Source: Pedobacter panaciterrae (GTDB lineage Bacteria > Bacteroidota > Bacteroidia > Sphingobacteriales > Sphingobacteriaceae). From it: a stretch of DNA of 64,000 nt. Both the position numbers and the translations under genes were made by a program. The notes beneath the pieces were generated by a model that saw nothing but the letters and a program-made list of their open reading frames with translations, was not told the origin of the DNA and searched no databases. Of the stretch, positions 17,687-26,868 are shown piece by piece. The stretch lies in NCBI RefSeq assembly GCF_013204795.1, contig NZ_JABMKW010000002.1:62001-126000 (forward strand). Reading direction: 5' to 3'. Each line of letters opens with the position of its first letter. The stretch's first letter is position 1.

Positions 17687-17851
17687 GTGATTTTTTTGCT
17701 ACAAAGCTTAGATTTTTATCAATTATATAGCCTCTTTTTTTGCCTTAAATTCCAGTAGTAATTGCTTTATTTTAAGGGGACTTAACTTCTATTTTTCCTT
17801 CATATCATTTCAAATTGTAACAATATTGTTTGTAAAAAAAGCAAAAAAAAA

Positions 17852-17901
17852 ATTCTGGTTTGAACAATTTTCTTTAATATTGGCGTTGATAAAACGTTTT
17901 A
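17852..17901 (+). promoter_or_regulatory. susC2 distal promoter with LacI-type operator
   Basis: TAATATTG (17875-17882) serves as a -7-like element; seven bases later is TAAAACGTTTTA (17890-17901), a perfect 12-bp palindrome. The block is collinear, without indels, with 12482-12532 before susC1. It lies about 320 bp before susC2, so the transcript would have a long leader. The 590-bp gap 17629-18218 contains the susD1 terminator, this element, a short frame and a second operator. Confidence 0.65.
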
Positions 17902-17927
17902 CTGAAATCTACGTATACCAAATATTC

Positions 17928-18032
17928 ATGAAAAACCAACGATTATTCTTAGCCGCTGCTCTCTCACAAAACATTCAGGTTGTTCCGTTAAAAAAATATT
18001 TTCTTTTTATCAATAACCGCTTCAGGGTATAA
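17928..18032 (+). other. Short leader reading frame upstream of susC2
   Basis: ATG at 17928 to TAA at 18032, 34 codons, beginning MKNQRLFLAA. It is the positional counterpart of the frame at 12555. No Shine-Dalgarno and no recognisable family; coding is uncertain. Confidence 0.25.
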
Positions 18033-18139
18033 TCTTAGACCCTCTCTCAACTAATCTAATTTTCTCTCTTTTTAGGCTACTTCCAAAGTAGAACCATAGA
18101 CTTTTTATGCCTACGGTTTTGATGTCTGGAAATAGCTAG

Positions 18140-18151
18140 TAAAACGTTTTA
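18140..18151 (+). promoter_or_regulatory. Second LacI-type operator before susC2
   Basis: TAAAACGTTTTA, identical over all 12 bases to the site at 17890, 67 bp upstream of the susC2 ATG. No good -7 element is seen next to it. Two identical sites 250 bp apart suit DNA looping or a second, proximal promoter. Confidence 0.6.
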
Positions 18152-18218
18152 TGCGCTTTTGCAACAGTATGAACTTGAAACATTTAATAACACTAACTAT
18201 AATTTAAACTAAAAACCC

Positions 18219-21200
18219 ATGAACATTAAACTACTAATTGGTACGGGGGTATGTCTACTCTGTTCCATGAGTTTTCGAAGCTACTCTGCAACGGAGGGTT
18301 ATCTGGAAACGAATAATTTAAGCCGGGCCTTATCTCAGCCAGATAGACAGGCTGTTGCGCGCAAAGTAATCATAACAGGGGTAGTCCTGGATGAAAAATC
18401 TCAACCTATACCCGGTGTTGGAGTTAAAACAGCATCAAATAAAGCTACAGTAACTGATGCTAACGGTAAATTCAGCATCGAAGCCGAAAGTGAGACGGAA
18501 TTAATTACTTTCTCTTATTTGGGCTATGCAACGCAAAGTAAAGCTGCTGGAAATGGTACTGCGCCATTAACTATTAAAATGGCGCTTGATGAAGGTGTGA
18601 ACCTTGATGATGTTGTTGTGGTAGGAGTAGGTTACGGAACATTAAAGCAAAAAGAGGTTACTTCATCTGTAGCTCACGTAGGTAGAGAAGATTTCAGACA
18701 AAGTGGTTCAAGAAACCCACTAGATCTTATCCAAGGTAAAGTCGCTGGTCTTCAAATTTCCAGACCGGGCGGATCTAATCCGAATTCAGGTGTAAGCGTT
18801 CAGCTAAGGGGAGCAGTAACTGCCACGGGTAACGGAACACCTTTATATGTAATTGACGGTATACCCGGAGGTAACCCTGATCTTTTGCAACAAGATGATA
18901 TTGCTTCGGTAGACATTTTGAAAGACGGATCTGGAGCTGCAATATATGGTACCAGTGCCAATGCCGGTGTAATTCTAATCACCACCAAAAAAGGTAAATC
19001 AGGACCTGCTACATTTGATTACTCTTCATATTTTAGAAAGGAGTATATCCAAAACAGACCAGATTTCTTAACCGCTGATGAGTTTAGACAGAAAATTGCT
19101 TCTGGCGAACTTAAACAACAAGATTTTGGTCACAGTACTGATTTTTTTGATGACTTGATCAATCACAACAACTTTTCTCAGAATCATAACCTGGCATTAA
19201 CCGGTGGTTCGGATAAAACCAGCTATCGTGCCAGTGTAAATTACAGGAATCTTGATGGGATTGCCCGTGAAAACGGTCGCGAGGAGTATGGACTGCGTTT
19301 AAATGTAAATCAAAAGGGACTAAACGACAAGTTAAATGTGCAGCTTAATTTAGCTACCAACATCAACAAAGCAAACATGTTAGGTGGTGGCGGTTGGGAA
19401 AGCGAGTCTACAAAAAACCCGACATTATCTAATTTTAATGACGATGGTAGTTACCGTTTTGACTTGACCAGTACCAATGAGTATGCGCGTTTAGCCCAGC
19501 AAACCTCGTACAGGAAACAGCAAACGAGCTCTGCCGATGCAAAGGCAGAGCTGGAAATTGTTAAGGGGCTGAAAGCTTCAATTTTCGGATCGGTACAGCG
19601 CAATAGCTACACGGATGGACAATATCGCTTAAAAGCTAGTGAAGATTCAATGGAAAATACAGATTTTCCAGGTGGTGGCTATGCCTATAAAGGTGACTTT
19701 CTAGAGCAGAAATATGCCTTGGAACCAACAATTCAATATGAAAATACCTTCGCTGATAAACATAAAATAACCGCAATCGGTGGTTACAGCTATAGATACG
19801 AAATTCAGGAGGCATCTAGTTTGGAAAACAGAGGCTTTATCAATGATGTATTTCATGAAGATAATATAGGTGCTGGTGCAGCCCTGGGTGTTGGAAAAGC
19901 AGGTATGTCCAGCTCAAAATCTGACAACACATTGATCGCTTTTTTTGGAAGGGTGAATTATGTTTTCAATGACAAGTATATGGCGCAATTTATTTTACGT
20001 CATGAGGGTTCTTCGAAATTTGGTAAAAACAACAGATGGGGTAATTTCCCAGCAGTATCTCTTGGATGGAATATGTCTCAGGAAGATTTCATGAAGGATG
20101 TTAAGTTTATCAACTATCTGAAATTGAGAGCAGGTTATGGTATGACTGGTAATGCACCTACAGCAAATAATGTTTCAAGAGTTATGCTTGGAGGAGGTGG
20201 TAAATATCTGTATCCGGATGGTAGCTATTATGAAACATATGGCCCAACCACCAATTATAATCCTGATTTGAAATGGGAATCAAAAAGAGAGTTAAATATT
20301 GGTGTTGATTTTACCATGTTCGACAATAAATTGACCGGATCATTGGATGTGTTTAACCGTAAAACCAAAGATCTCCTTGATCGTTATACCTCTCCTCAGC
20401 CTCCATACGTAGTCAGGGAAATTTGGACTAACGTAGGTACATTTTCATCGAAAGGGATTGAGTTAGCATTAGGCTATAAAGCCATAACTACAGAAGACTT
20501 TTCTTGGAATACCAATTTAACTGCGAGTACTACTAAGAACGTTATGGACAGTTATTCAAACTCTCAATATGTTGTTAAGTTTATCCAAAAAGGAGATATA
20601 CAAGGAGCAGGTGACCTAGGGCAAGCTTTTACCATTTTTGAAGGTAAACAAATAGGTGTATTCTATGGAAAGAGATTTGCTGGTTTTACAGATGATGGTA
20701 AGTGGCTATTCTACAATAGAAATGGCGAGAAGGTTAGAAATGATCAAATCAACAATTCAAGAGATGATTTAAATGCAACAGATCTTGCACCAATTGGAAA
20801 TGCAGTACCTAAATATTATGCATCATGGGCCAACAATTTCAGATACAAGAACTTTGATTTAAGCATCTTCCTAAGAGGAAAATTTGACTTTGATATATTA
20901 AATACAACGGCTTTAAGCTACGGAAATAAGTCTGCCTGGAGTGGAAATATCTTAAAAGAAGCCTTCACTAAATACAGCCAGATCAACGATACGTACATGT
21001 ATTCTGATTACTATGTAGAGAACGGAAGCTTTGTGAAAATTGACGAGATCACTTTAGGATACAACTTCAAATTGAAAACTAAAGGCTTGAGAAACCTGAG
21101 GGTGTATGTAACAGGTCAGAACTTGGCTACAATTACTGGTTATTCGGGTAATGATCCTGATTATGTATTGGATACGGGAATTGGTAATGAGGACAATGGT

Positions 21201-21278
21201 AGATTTTTAGGAATTGACACTAGGGGGCCTTATCCAAGTACACGTTCTTTCTTAGTAGGTCTAAATGTTGGATTTTAA
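18219..21278 (+). CDS. SusC/RagA-type TonB-dependent outer-membrane transporter (susC2)
   Basis: A 1019-residue SusC homologue with the same layout as susC1: signal peptide, carboxypeptidase-regulatory-like domain (ITGVVLDEKSQPIPGV), SusC link (EGVNLDDVVVVGVGYGT), plug (LIQGKVAGLQISRPGGS, YVIDGIPGG, GAAIYGTSANAGVI) and barrel ending FLVGLNVGF. The N-terminal 130 residues are close to susC1, the barrels much less so, pointing to an old duplication with different ligand loops. susD2 follows after 11 bp, then GH92 and GH125, so this pair is the more likely mannan importer. Confidence 0.95.
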   Translation: MNIKLLIGTGVCLLCSMSFRSYSATEGYLETNNLSRALSQPDRQAVARKVIITGVVLDEKSQPIPGVGVKTASNKATVTDANGKFSIEAESETELITFSYLGYATQSKAAGNGTAPLTIKMALDEGVNLDDVVVVGVGYGTLKQKEVTSSVAHVGREDFRQSGSRNPLDLIQGKVAGLQISRPGGSNPNSGVSVQLRGAVTATGNGTPLYVIDGIPGGNPDLLQQDDIASVDILKDGSGAAIYGTSANAGVILITTKKGKSGPATFDYSSYFRKEYIQNRPDFLTADEFRQKIASGELKQQDFGHSTDFFDDLINHNNFSQNHNLALTGGSDKTSYRASVNYRNLDGIARENGREEYGLRLNVNQKGLNDKLNVQLNLATNINKANMLGGGGWESESTKNPTLSNFNDDGSYRFDLTSTNEYARLAQQTSYRKQQTSSADAKAELEIVKGLKASIFGSVQRNSYTDGQYRLKASEDSMENTDFPGGGYAYKGDFLEQKYALEPTIQYENTFADKHKITAIGGYSYRYEIQEASSLENRGFINDVFHEDNIGAGAALGVGKAGMSSSKSDNTLIAFFGRVNYVFNDKYMAQFILRHEGSSKFGKNNRWGNFPAVSLGWNMSQEDFMKDVKFINYLKLRAGYGMTGNAPTANNVSRVMLGGGGKYLYPDGSYYETYGPTTNYNPDLKWESKRELNIGVDFTMFDNKLTGSLDVFNRKTKDLLDRYTSPQPPYVVREIWTNVGTFSSKGIELALGYKAITTEDFSWNTNLTASTTKNVMDSYSNSQYVVKFIQKGDIQGAGDLGQAFTIFEGKQIGVFYGKRFAGFTDDGKWLFYNRNGEKVRNDQINNSRDDLNATDLAPIGNAVPKYYASWANNFRYKNFDLSIFLRGKFDFDILNTTALSYGNKSAWSGNILKEAFTKYSQINDTYMYSDYYVENGSFVKIDEITLGYNFKLKTKGLRNLRVYVTGQNLATITGYSGNDPDYVLDTGIGNEDNGRFLGIDTRGPYPSTRSFLVGLNVGF

Positions 21279-21289
21279 TTAATAAAAAA

Positions 21290-22942
21290 ATGAAAAGTAA
21301 ATCACTTATATATACCGCGTTGGTTGGCGCAATGTGTTTAACAAGCGCTTGTACCAAACTTGATGAAAATGCGTACGACGAAATCGCTGCAGATGATTTC
21401 TATAACAATAAAACAGAAGTCATATCTGCGGTTTTAAGGCCGTATACACATGCCAATGCTTGGGCTACCCCTTCCGGACAAGACGGCTGGTGGAGACTTG
21501 CAGAGCTATCCGGGGATCAATTGGCTTGGCCAACCAAAGGTCGTCATGGTGAAGATGGTGGTAAATGGAAAAGATTGCACTACCATACCTGGACTGTTGA
21601 CGAAGGAGGAATCAACAACGCATGGGTGCTGATGTACTGGGGAATGGGGCTTTGTAACAGTGCCATTTCAAATATCGAGACTCGTGATATTGCAAAAATG
21701 GGTATCACACAGGCAGAAAAAGATGCCTATATCGCTGAACTGAAATTACTTCGTGCTTTCCATTATTTAAAGCTAATGGACTTATTTGGGAATATTCCGA
21801 TCACAACAGCGATTCCAGAAGGTTCATCTGTAGAACTTCCTAATACTACCAACAGAGCTGAAGTATTTGCATTTATTGAGAGTGAGATTAAAGCTAATAT
21901 TGAAAAAGCGCCTAAGGCATCGAGAGCAACGCTTGGCCGGATGAATCAGGCAGCAGGTTATGCAATGTTGGCGGAGCTTTATTTGAATGCGGAGGCATGG
22001 ATAGGCACTCCCAGATGGGATGATTGTATCGCAGCAACTGATAAAATAATCTCAGGAGAGGCGGGAGGACAAAATGGAAGCATGGCTTTAGATCCAAACA
22101 TTTCAGACCAGTTTAAAAGCACTAATGATCTGTCTAAAGAAGTGATCTTCTCAATTGCTTACGATTATAAAATTGCCAATTTTGCTACAGGCTTTCCATC
22201 AGAATTCTATCACTTTAAACAACAGGAAATCTATGGCGGTGGCCGTAATGGTAACGATGGTATTGTTGTAATTCCTGGCGTATACACCACCTACAAAGAC
22301 GCTGACAAACGTAAATCTGATTGGTTGTTAATTGGTAAAATGGTTAAGTTTTCGGATGGAAAAACACCTGTTTTGGCTTCTGAAGAATACAAAGATCTGC
22401 AATTAGAATTTGTGGATAATATCCAGAAAAACAAAACTGGCTCTAAAGTCTCTAATATGAGTGAAGGTGAAGAGAACAGCGGTGTTCGTTTTAATAAATA
22501 TAAATTAGGCAATCAATTTCCAGGCCCTGGTGGGAAACCCGAAATTGATCCTAATTATAATAATACCGACTGGAACATCTACCGCTTAACCTGGATTTAT
22601 TTTGCAAAAGCAGAAGCGATTATGCGTAAAAACGGTGGCGTTGCAACAGGGGAAGCAGTACAATTAGTCAACGATTGTAAAAAACGTGCATTCACTGAGG
22701 CTGACTGGGCTGCTAATGCATACACGACTTCAACACTTACAATGGATGAGTTGTTAGCTGAACGCGGACGTGAGTTCATTTTTGAAGGTTTCAGAAGGGA
22801 TGACTTAATCCGCTTTGGTAAATTTGCTACAGGTTTATGGTGGGACCATACACCTAGTAATGCAAACAAGGCTTTGTATCCAATTCCGCAGCAGCAGCGT
22901 AATTTAAATTCTAAGCTTACTCAAAACCCAGGTTATAATTAA
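21290..22942 (+). CDS. SusD/RagB-type glycan-binding lipoprotein (susD2)
   Basis: A 550-residue surface lipoprotein: signal MKSKSLIYTALVGAMCLTSAC with lipidated Cys21, SusD-like N-terminal helices (LDENAYDEIAADDFYNNKTE), the motif LKLLRAFHYLKLMDLFGNIPI, and the C-terminal LYPIPQQQRNLNSKLTQNPGY. Partner of susC2. A strong terminator lies 33 bp downstream. Confidence 0.95.
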   Translation: MKSKSLIYTALVGAMCLTSACTKLDENAYDEIAADDFYNNKTEVISAVLRPYTHANAWATPSGQDGWWRLAELSGDQLAWPTKGRHGEDGGKWKRLHYHTWTVDEGGINNAWVLMYWGMGLCNSAISNIETRDIAKMGITQAEKDAYIAELKLLRAFHYLKLMDLFGNIPITTAIPEGSSVELPNTTNRAEVFAFIESEIKANIEKAPKASRATLGRMNQAAGYAMLAELYLNAEAWIGTPRWDDCIAATDKIISGEAGGQNGSMALDPNISDQFKSTNDLSKEVIFSIAYDYKIANFATGFPSEFYHFKQQEIYGGGRNGNDGIVVIPGVYTTYKDADKRKSDWLLIGKMVKFSDGKTPVLASEEYKDLQLEFVDNIQKNKTGSKVSNMSEGEENSGVRFNKYKLGNQFPGPGGKPEIDPNYNNTDWNIYRLTWIYFAKAEAIMRKNGGVATGEAVQLVNDCKKRAFTEADWAANAYTTSTLTMDELLAERGREFIFEGFRRDDLIRFGKFATGLWWDHTPSNANKALYPIPQQQRNLNSKLTQNPGYN

Positions 22943-22974
22943 ATAATAATTCCTTAGGATTTTCCTAAGTATCA

Positions 22975-23016
22975 AGAACGGGTGATTGTTAACAACAATC
23001 ACCCGTTCTGTTTTTA
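22975..23016 (+). terminator. Terminator after susD2
   Basis: Perfect 16-bp stem (22975-22990 with 22994-23009, arm AGAACGGGTGATTGTT) with a 3-base loop, followed by GTTTTT. Very stable; it separates susC2-susD2 from the mannosidase genes. Confidence 0.9.
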
Positions 23017-23034
23017 AAAGTTATTTTATTTTCA

Positions 23035-23060
23035 TATTATTGGGATACTAAATCGTTTTA
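23035..23060 (+). promoter_or_regulatory. GH92-GH125 promoter with LacI-type operator
   Basis: TATTATTG (23035-23042), then six bases, then TAAATCGTTTTA (23049-23060), the locus palindrome with one mismatch. The arrangement copies those before susC1 and susC2, so the enzyme genes appear co-regulated with the transporters. It ends 50 bp before the GH92 start. Confidence 0.6.
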
Positions 23061-23110
23061 AACCAAATATAAAACCCCTTAGATAGGTAATAAGGGAGAA
23101 CCACACAAAC

Positions 23111-25372
23111 ATGAAACTAAAAACTATTTTAATCGCATTTGTATTGCTGCTCAATGTTGCATTTGCGCAACAGCCAGATCTGGTGCAATACGTAAACACC
23201 CTGCAGGGTACCAATTCTAAACATGAACTTACAAGGGGTAATACATACCCTACAACAGCGCTACCTTTTGGCATGCATACATGGACCCCACAAACGGGTA
23301 ACAATGGAGATGGCTGGAAATACCAATATTTTAAGAAAACCATTCGCGGTTTTCAACAAGCCCATCAATGCAGTTCGTGGACAAATGATTATTGCGTATT
23401 TTCTTTAATGCCGGTTACAGGAAAGCTAGTTGTAAATGAAAATGATCGCCAGACTGGTTTTGACCACAAGAATGAAATTGCTAAACCTAATTACTACAAG
23501 GTAAAACTCGATAATGATATTGTTACTGAAATTGCCCCAACAGAAAGGGGAGCGCACCTGCGTTTTACTTTTCCTAAGAATGGTAAAAGTTACCTTGTTT
23601 TGGACGGATACACCGGTTTAAGTGAGGTAAAGATCTATCCTAAAGAAAAAAAGATCACAGGGTATGTTCATAACGGCCGTATAAGAGACAGCCTGAATAG
23701 CTATTTCGAAATCATTTTTGATAAACCGTTTGTAAAGTATGGTACCTGGGATAACACTAATAATGCAATATCAGAAGGTACATTAACAGCACAGGGTAAA
23801 GGGAAGGGTGCTTACATCGAGTTTAAACCTGGCGAAATGGTACAAGCGAAAACGGCGTCATCCTACATCAGTGAAGATCAGGCAAGCTTAACTTTAAAAA
23901 GAGAGTTAGGGAAGTTTAAAACCCTGGATCAAACAAAAGCTGCGGGCGCAAAAATATGGAATGACCATTTGGGTAAGATCCTTGTAGAAGGCGGATCGGA
24001 AGAGGATAAAGCTACATTCTATTCTTGCTATTTCAGAGCAAGCTTGTTTTCAAGACAATTCTTTGAATATGATAAAGATGGTAAACCTTATTATTTTAGT
24101 CCGTATGACGGTAAAGTGCACCAGGGATACATGTTTACTGACACTGGTTTCTGGGATACCTTCCGTGCCCAGTTTCCACTAAATACTATTATGCAGCCTA
24201 CAATGCATGGCCGTTATATGCAGGCAATGTTGGATGCGCAGGAGCAATGCGGATGGCTTCCATCCTGGTCATTCCCTGGAGAGGGGGGAAGTATGATTGG
24301 TAATCACGCCATTTCTTTATTGGCTGATGCCTGGGCAAAAGGGATCAGAACATTTAATCCGGAACAAGCGCTAAAAGCATATCTTCATGAGGCAACCAAT
24401 AAAGGTCCATGGGGCCCCGCCAATGGCCGCCATGGTTGGAAGGAATATTACGAACTGGGTTACGTCCCATATCCCGAATACAGAGAGGCCACAGCAAAAA
24501 CGCTGGAATATGCTTACGATGATTTTTGTGGCTATAATCTGGCAAAAATGACCAATAACGATTTCTATGCTGATGTATTTAGCAGACAGATGTATAACTA
24601 TAAAAATGTTTACGATCCGGTTACCCGCTTTATGCGCGGTAAACAAAAGGATGGCAAATGGGTGCCTAATTTTGACCCCATCGAATGGGGTGGTCCGTTT
24701 ACAGAAGGCAACGCATGGCACTATCAATGGTCGGTATTTCAAGACGTTCAAGGGCTAATCAATCTGATGAAAGGTGAACAGAATTTCACTGCTAAATTGG
24801 ATTCTGTATTTACTGAACCCAATAAAGTTAAGGTAGGTACTTATGGTGGCTTAATCCACGAAATGACAGAGATGGTGATGGCCAATCTGGGCCAGTACGC
24901 ACATGGTAATCAGCCAATACAGCATATGATTTACCTATATAATTATGCCGGTGAACCATGGAAAGCACAATTCCATGCACGAGATGTAATGTATAAACTT
25001 TATAATTCTACAGAAAATGGGTATCCTGGCGATGAAGATCAGGGCCAAACTTCTTCATGGTATGTATTAAGTGCAATGGGTTTTTATAGCGTTTGTCCGG
25101 GTACAGATCAATATGTTATTGGCAGTCCAATGTTCAAAAAAATTACAATTAGCCTGGAAAATGGCAAGAAATTTATCATAGAGGGAAACAACAATAACAA
25201 AGAAAACTTTTACATTAGTGCAGCCGCGCTGAATGGAAAAACATATACCAAAAACTATATCACACATAGTGACATTACCAATGGGGGTATATTGAAATTT
25301 GAAATGAGTAATAAACCAAATCTGCAAAGAGGCCTTTCTGGTGATGATAAGCCTTTTTCTTTATCAAAATAA
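23111..25372 (+). CDS. GH92 family alpha-mannosidase, exported
   Basis: A 753-residue calcium-dependent exo-alpha-mannosidase. A signal peptide (MKLKTILIAFVLLLNVAFAQ) is followed by the N-terminal beta-sandwich and the (alpha/alpha)6 domain. GH92 hallmarks are NTLQGTNSKHELTRGNTYP near the start, TDTGFWDTFRAQFPL mid-chain and NGYPGDEDQGQTSSWYVLSA with GFYSVCPG near the end. Members mostly cleave alpha-1,2 (some 1,3 or 1,4) mannosidic bonds of N-glycans and yeast mannan. The next gene, GH125, starts 3 bp later, so the two are one operon. Confidence 0.95.
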   Translation: MKLKTILIAFVLLLNVAFAQQPDLVQYVNTLQGTNSKHELTRGNTYPTTALPFGMHTWTPQTGNNGDGWKYQYFKKTIRGFQQAHQCSSWTNDYCVFSLMPVTGKLVVNENDRQTGFDHKNEIAKPNYYKVKLDNDIVTEIAPTERGAHLRFTFPKNGKSYLVLDGYTGLSEVKIYPKEKKITGYVHNGRIRDSLNSYFEIIFDKPFVKYGTWDNTNNAISEGTLTAQGKGKGAYIEFKPGEMVQAKTASSYISEDQASLTLKRELGKFKTLDQTKAAGAKIWNDHLGKILVEGGSEEDKATFYSCYFRASLFSRQFFEYDKDGKPYYFSPYDGKVHQGYMFTDTGFWDTFRAQFPLNTIMQPTMHGRYMQAMLDAQEQCGWLPSWSFPGEGGSMIGNHAISLLADAWAKGIRTFNPEQALKAYLHEATNKGPWGPANGRHGWKEYYELGYVPYPEYREATAKTLEYAYDDFCGYNLAKMTNNDFYADVFSRQMYNYKNVYDPVTRFMRGKQKDGKWVPNFDPIEWGGPFTEGNAWHYQWSVFQDVQGLINLMKGEQNFTAKLDSVFTEPNKVKVGTYGGLIHEMTEMVMANLGQYAHGNQPIQHMIYLYNYAGEPWKAQFHARDVMYKLYNSTENGYPGDEDQGQTSSWYVLSAMGFYSVCPGTDQYVIGSPMFKKITISLENGKKFIIEGNNNNKENFYISAAALNGKTYTKNYITHSDITNGGILKFEMSNKPNLQRGLSGDDKPFSLSK

Positions 25373-25375
25373 AAC

Positions 25376-26791
25376 ATGAAACGAAGAATCTTTTTACAAA
25401 ACACCGGGTTATTGGCAGCCGGACTTATGGTAGACAAAGTATCATTTGCTGCAGCACCAGATTTTCCTGTTGTCAGAGTACCTGAATCAAAAAGACACTT
25501 TCAAAGTAAAGCTGTAGAAAGTGCAATAGCTGAATTCAAAAAGAATGTCAAAAACAAGGAATTAGGATGGTTATTTGAAAACTGCTTTCCTAATACTTTA
25601 GATACTACGGTAACTTATACAGAACAAAATGGTAAGCCTGATACTTATGTTATCACTGGTGATATTGATGCTATGTGGCTGCGCGATAGTACAGCTCAGG
25701 TAACACCTTACTTATCGCTTGTAAAGGATGATAAAAAACTGCACGATATGATTGCGGGTGTAATTAACCATCAGGTAAAATGTATTCATAAAGATCCCTA
25801 TGCAAATGCATTTTATGGCGATGAAACGAAAGAAGGGGAGTGGAAAACCGATATTACCGACATGAAACCGGGTATTCATGAGCGCAAATGGGAAATTGAT
25901 TCATTATGTTACCCAATCCGTTTAAGTTATCAATATTGGACGTTAACTAAAGATACAGCACCGTTTGATACAGCCTGGAGAGATGCAATTGCTTTAATTG
26001 TGAAGACTTTTAAAGAACAGCAAAGAAAAGACGGTCTGGGACCATATCATTTTCAACGCAAAACATCCTGGGCTACTGACGGCGTACCATTAAGTGGTTA
26101 CGGATATCCAGTAAAACCAGTTGGGTTAATCTGTTCTTCTTTCCGTCCTAGTGACGATGCAACTATATATAACTTCCTTGTTCCTTCTAATTTCTTTGCT
26201 GTTATCAGTTTAAAACAAGCAGCAGAAATATTGAAGGCAGTAAATAAAGATACTGCTCTGGCAAATGAATGTATTGCCTTGGCAACTGAAGTTGAAAATG
26301 CATTGCAGAAATATGCGATTGTAACACACCCTGAATTTGGTAAGGTATATGCATTTGAGGTAAATGGATATGGCAGTTTCAATATTATGGACGATGCTAA
26401 CGTACCTAGTTTACTGGCACTTCCTTATTTAGGTGCAGTAAAACCTAATGATCCCGTATACATCAATACACGCAAACTAATTCTTTCATTAGAAAACCCT
26501 TTCTATTTTGAGGGTAAGGCCGGAAAAGGAATTGGAAGCCCACATACGGGATTAGATAAGATCTGGCCAATCAGTGTTGTAATGAGAGGATTAACGAGCA
26601 ACAATGATGCAGAAATTAAGCAATGTTTGCAAACATTGCAAAGCTGTCATGGTGGTACGGGATTTATGCACGAATCTTTTAATAAAAACGATGCTAAAGA
26701 TTTTACCAGATCTTGGTTTGCATGGTCGAACACAATTTTTGGCGAGCTGCTTTGGAAAATTTACAAAGAAAAACCTCACCTTTTGGTGTAA
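25376..26791 (+). CDS. GH125 family exo-alpha-1,6-mannosidase, exported
   Basis: A 471-residue (alpha/alpha)6 glycosidase. Family motifs are TGDIDAMWLRDSTAQVTPYL, EIDSLCYPIRLSYQYW, CSSFRPSDDATIYNFLVPSN, and the C-terminal HESFNKNDAKDFTRSWFAWS. It removes alpha-1,6-linked mannose, which complements GH92. The N-terminus, MKRRIFLQNTGLLAAGL, has an RR-x-F-L pattern suggestive of a Tat signal, but this is not a strict match. No endo-mannanase (GH76 or GH99) is seen in the window. Confidence 0.94.
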   Translation: MKRRIFLQNTGLLAAGLMVDKVSFAAAPDFPVVRVPESKRHFQSKAVESAIAEFKKNVKNKELGWLFENCFPNTLDTTVTYTEQNGKPDTYVITGDIDAMWLRDSTAQVTPYLSLVKDDKKLHDMIAGVINHQVKCIHKDPYANAFYGDETKEGEWKTDITDMKPGIHERKWEIDSLCYPIRLSYQYWTLTKDTAPFDTAWRDAIALIVKTFKEQQRKDGLGPYHFQRKTSWATDGVPLSGYGYPVKPVGLICSSFRPSDDATIYNFLVPSNFFAVISLKQAAEILKAVNKDTALANECIALATEVENALQKYAIVTHPEFGKVYAFEVNGYGSFNIMDDANVPSLLALPYLGAVKPNDPVYINTRKLILSLENPFYFEGKAGKGIGSPHTGLDKIWPISVVMRGLTSNNDAEIKQCLQTLQSCHGGTGFMHESFNKNDAKDFTRSWFAWSNTIFGELLWKIYKEKPHLLV

Positions 26792-26805
26792 ATAATGGTC
26801 TAAGT

Positions 26806-26841
26806 AAAAGGGAGTTGTTTTTTCTTAAACAACTCCCTTTT
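26806..26841. terminator. Bidirectional terminator, GH125 / ROK
   Basis: A perfect 15-bp stem, AAAAGGGAGTTGTTT and its complement, around a 6-base loop, with A and T runs at the ends, between convergent GH125 and ROK genes. Confidence 0.9.
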
Positions 26842-26868
26842 CAATTATACCTAAAGCAGTAGTTTTGA

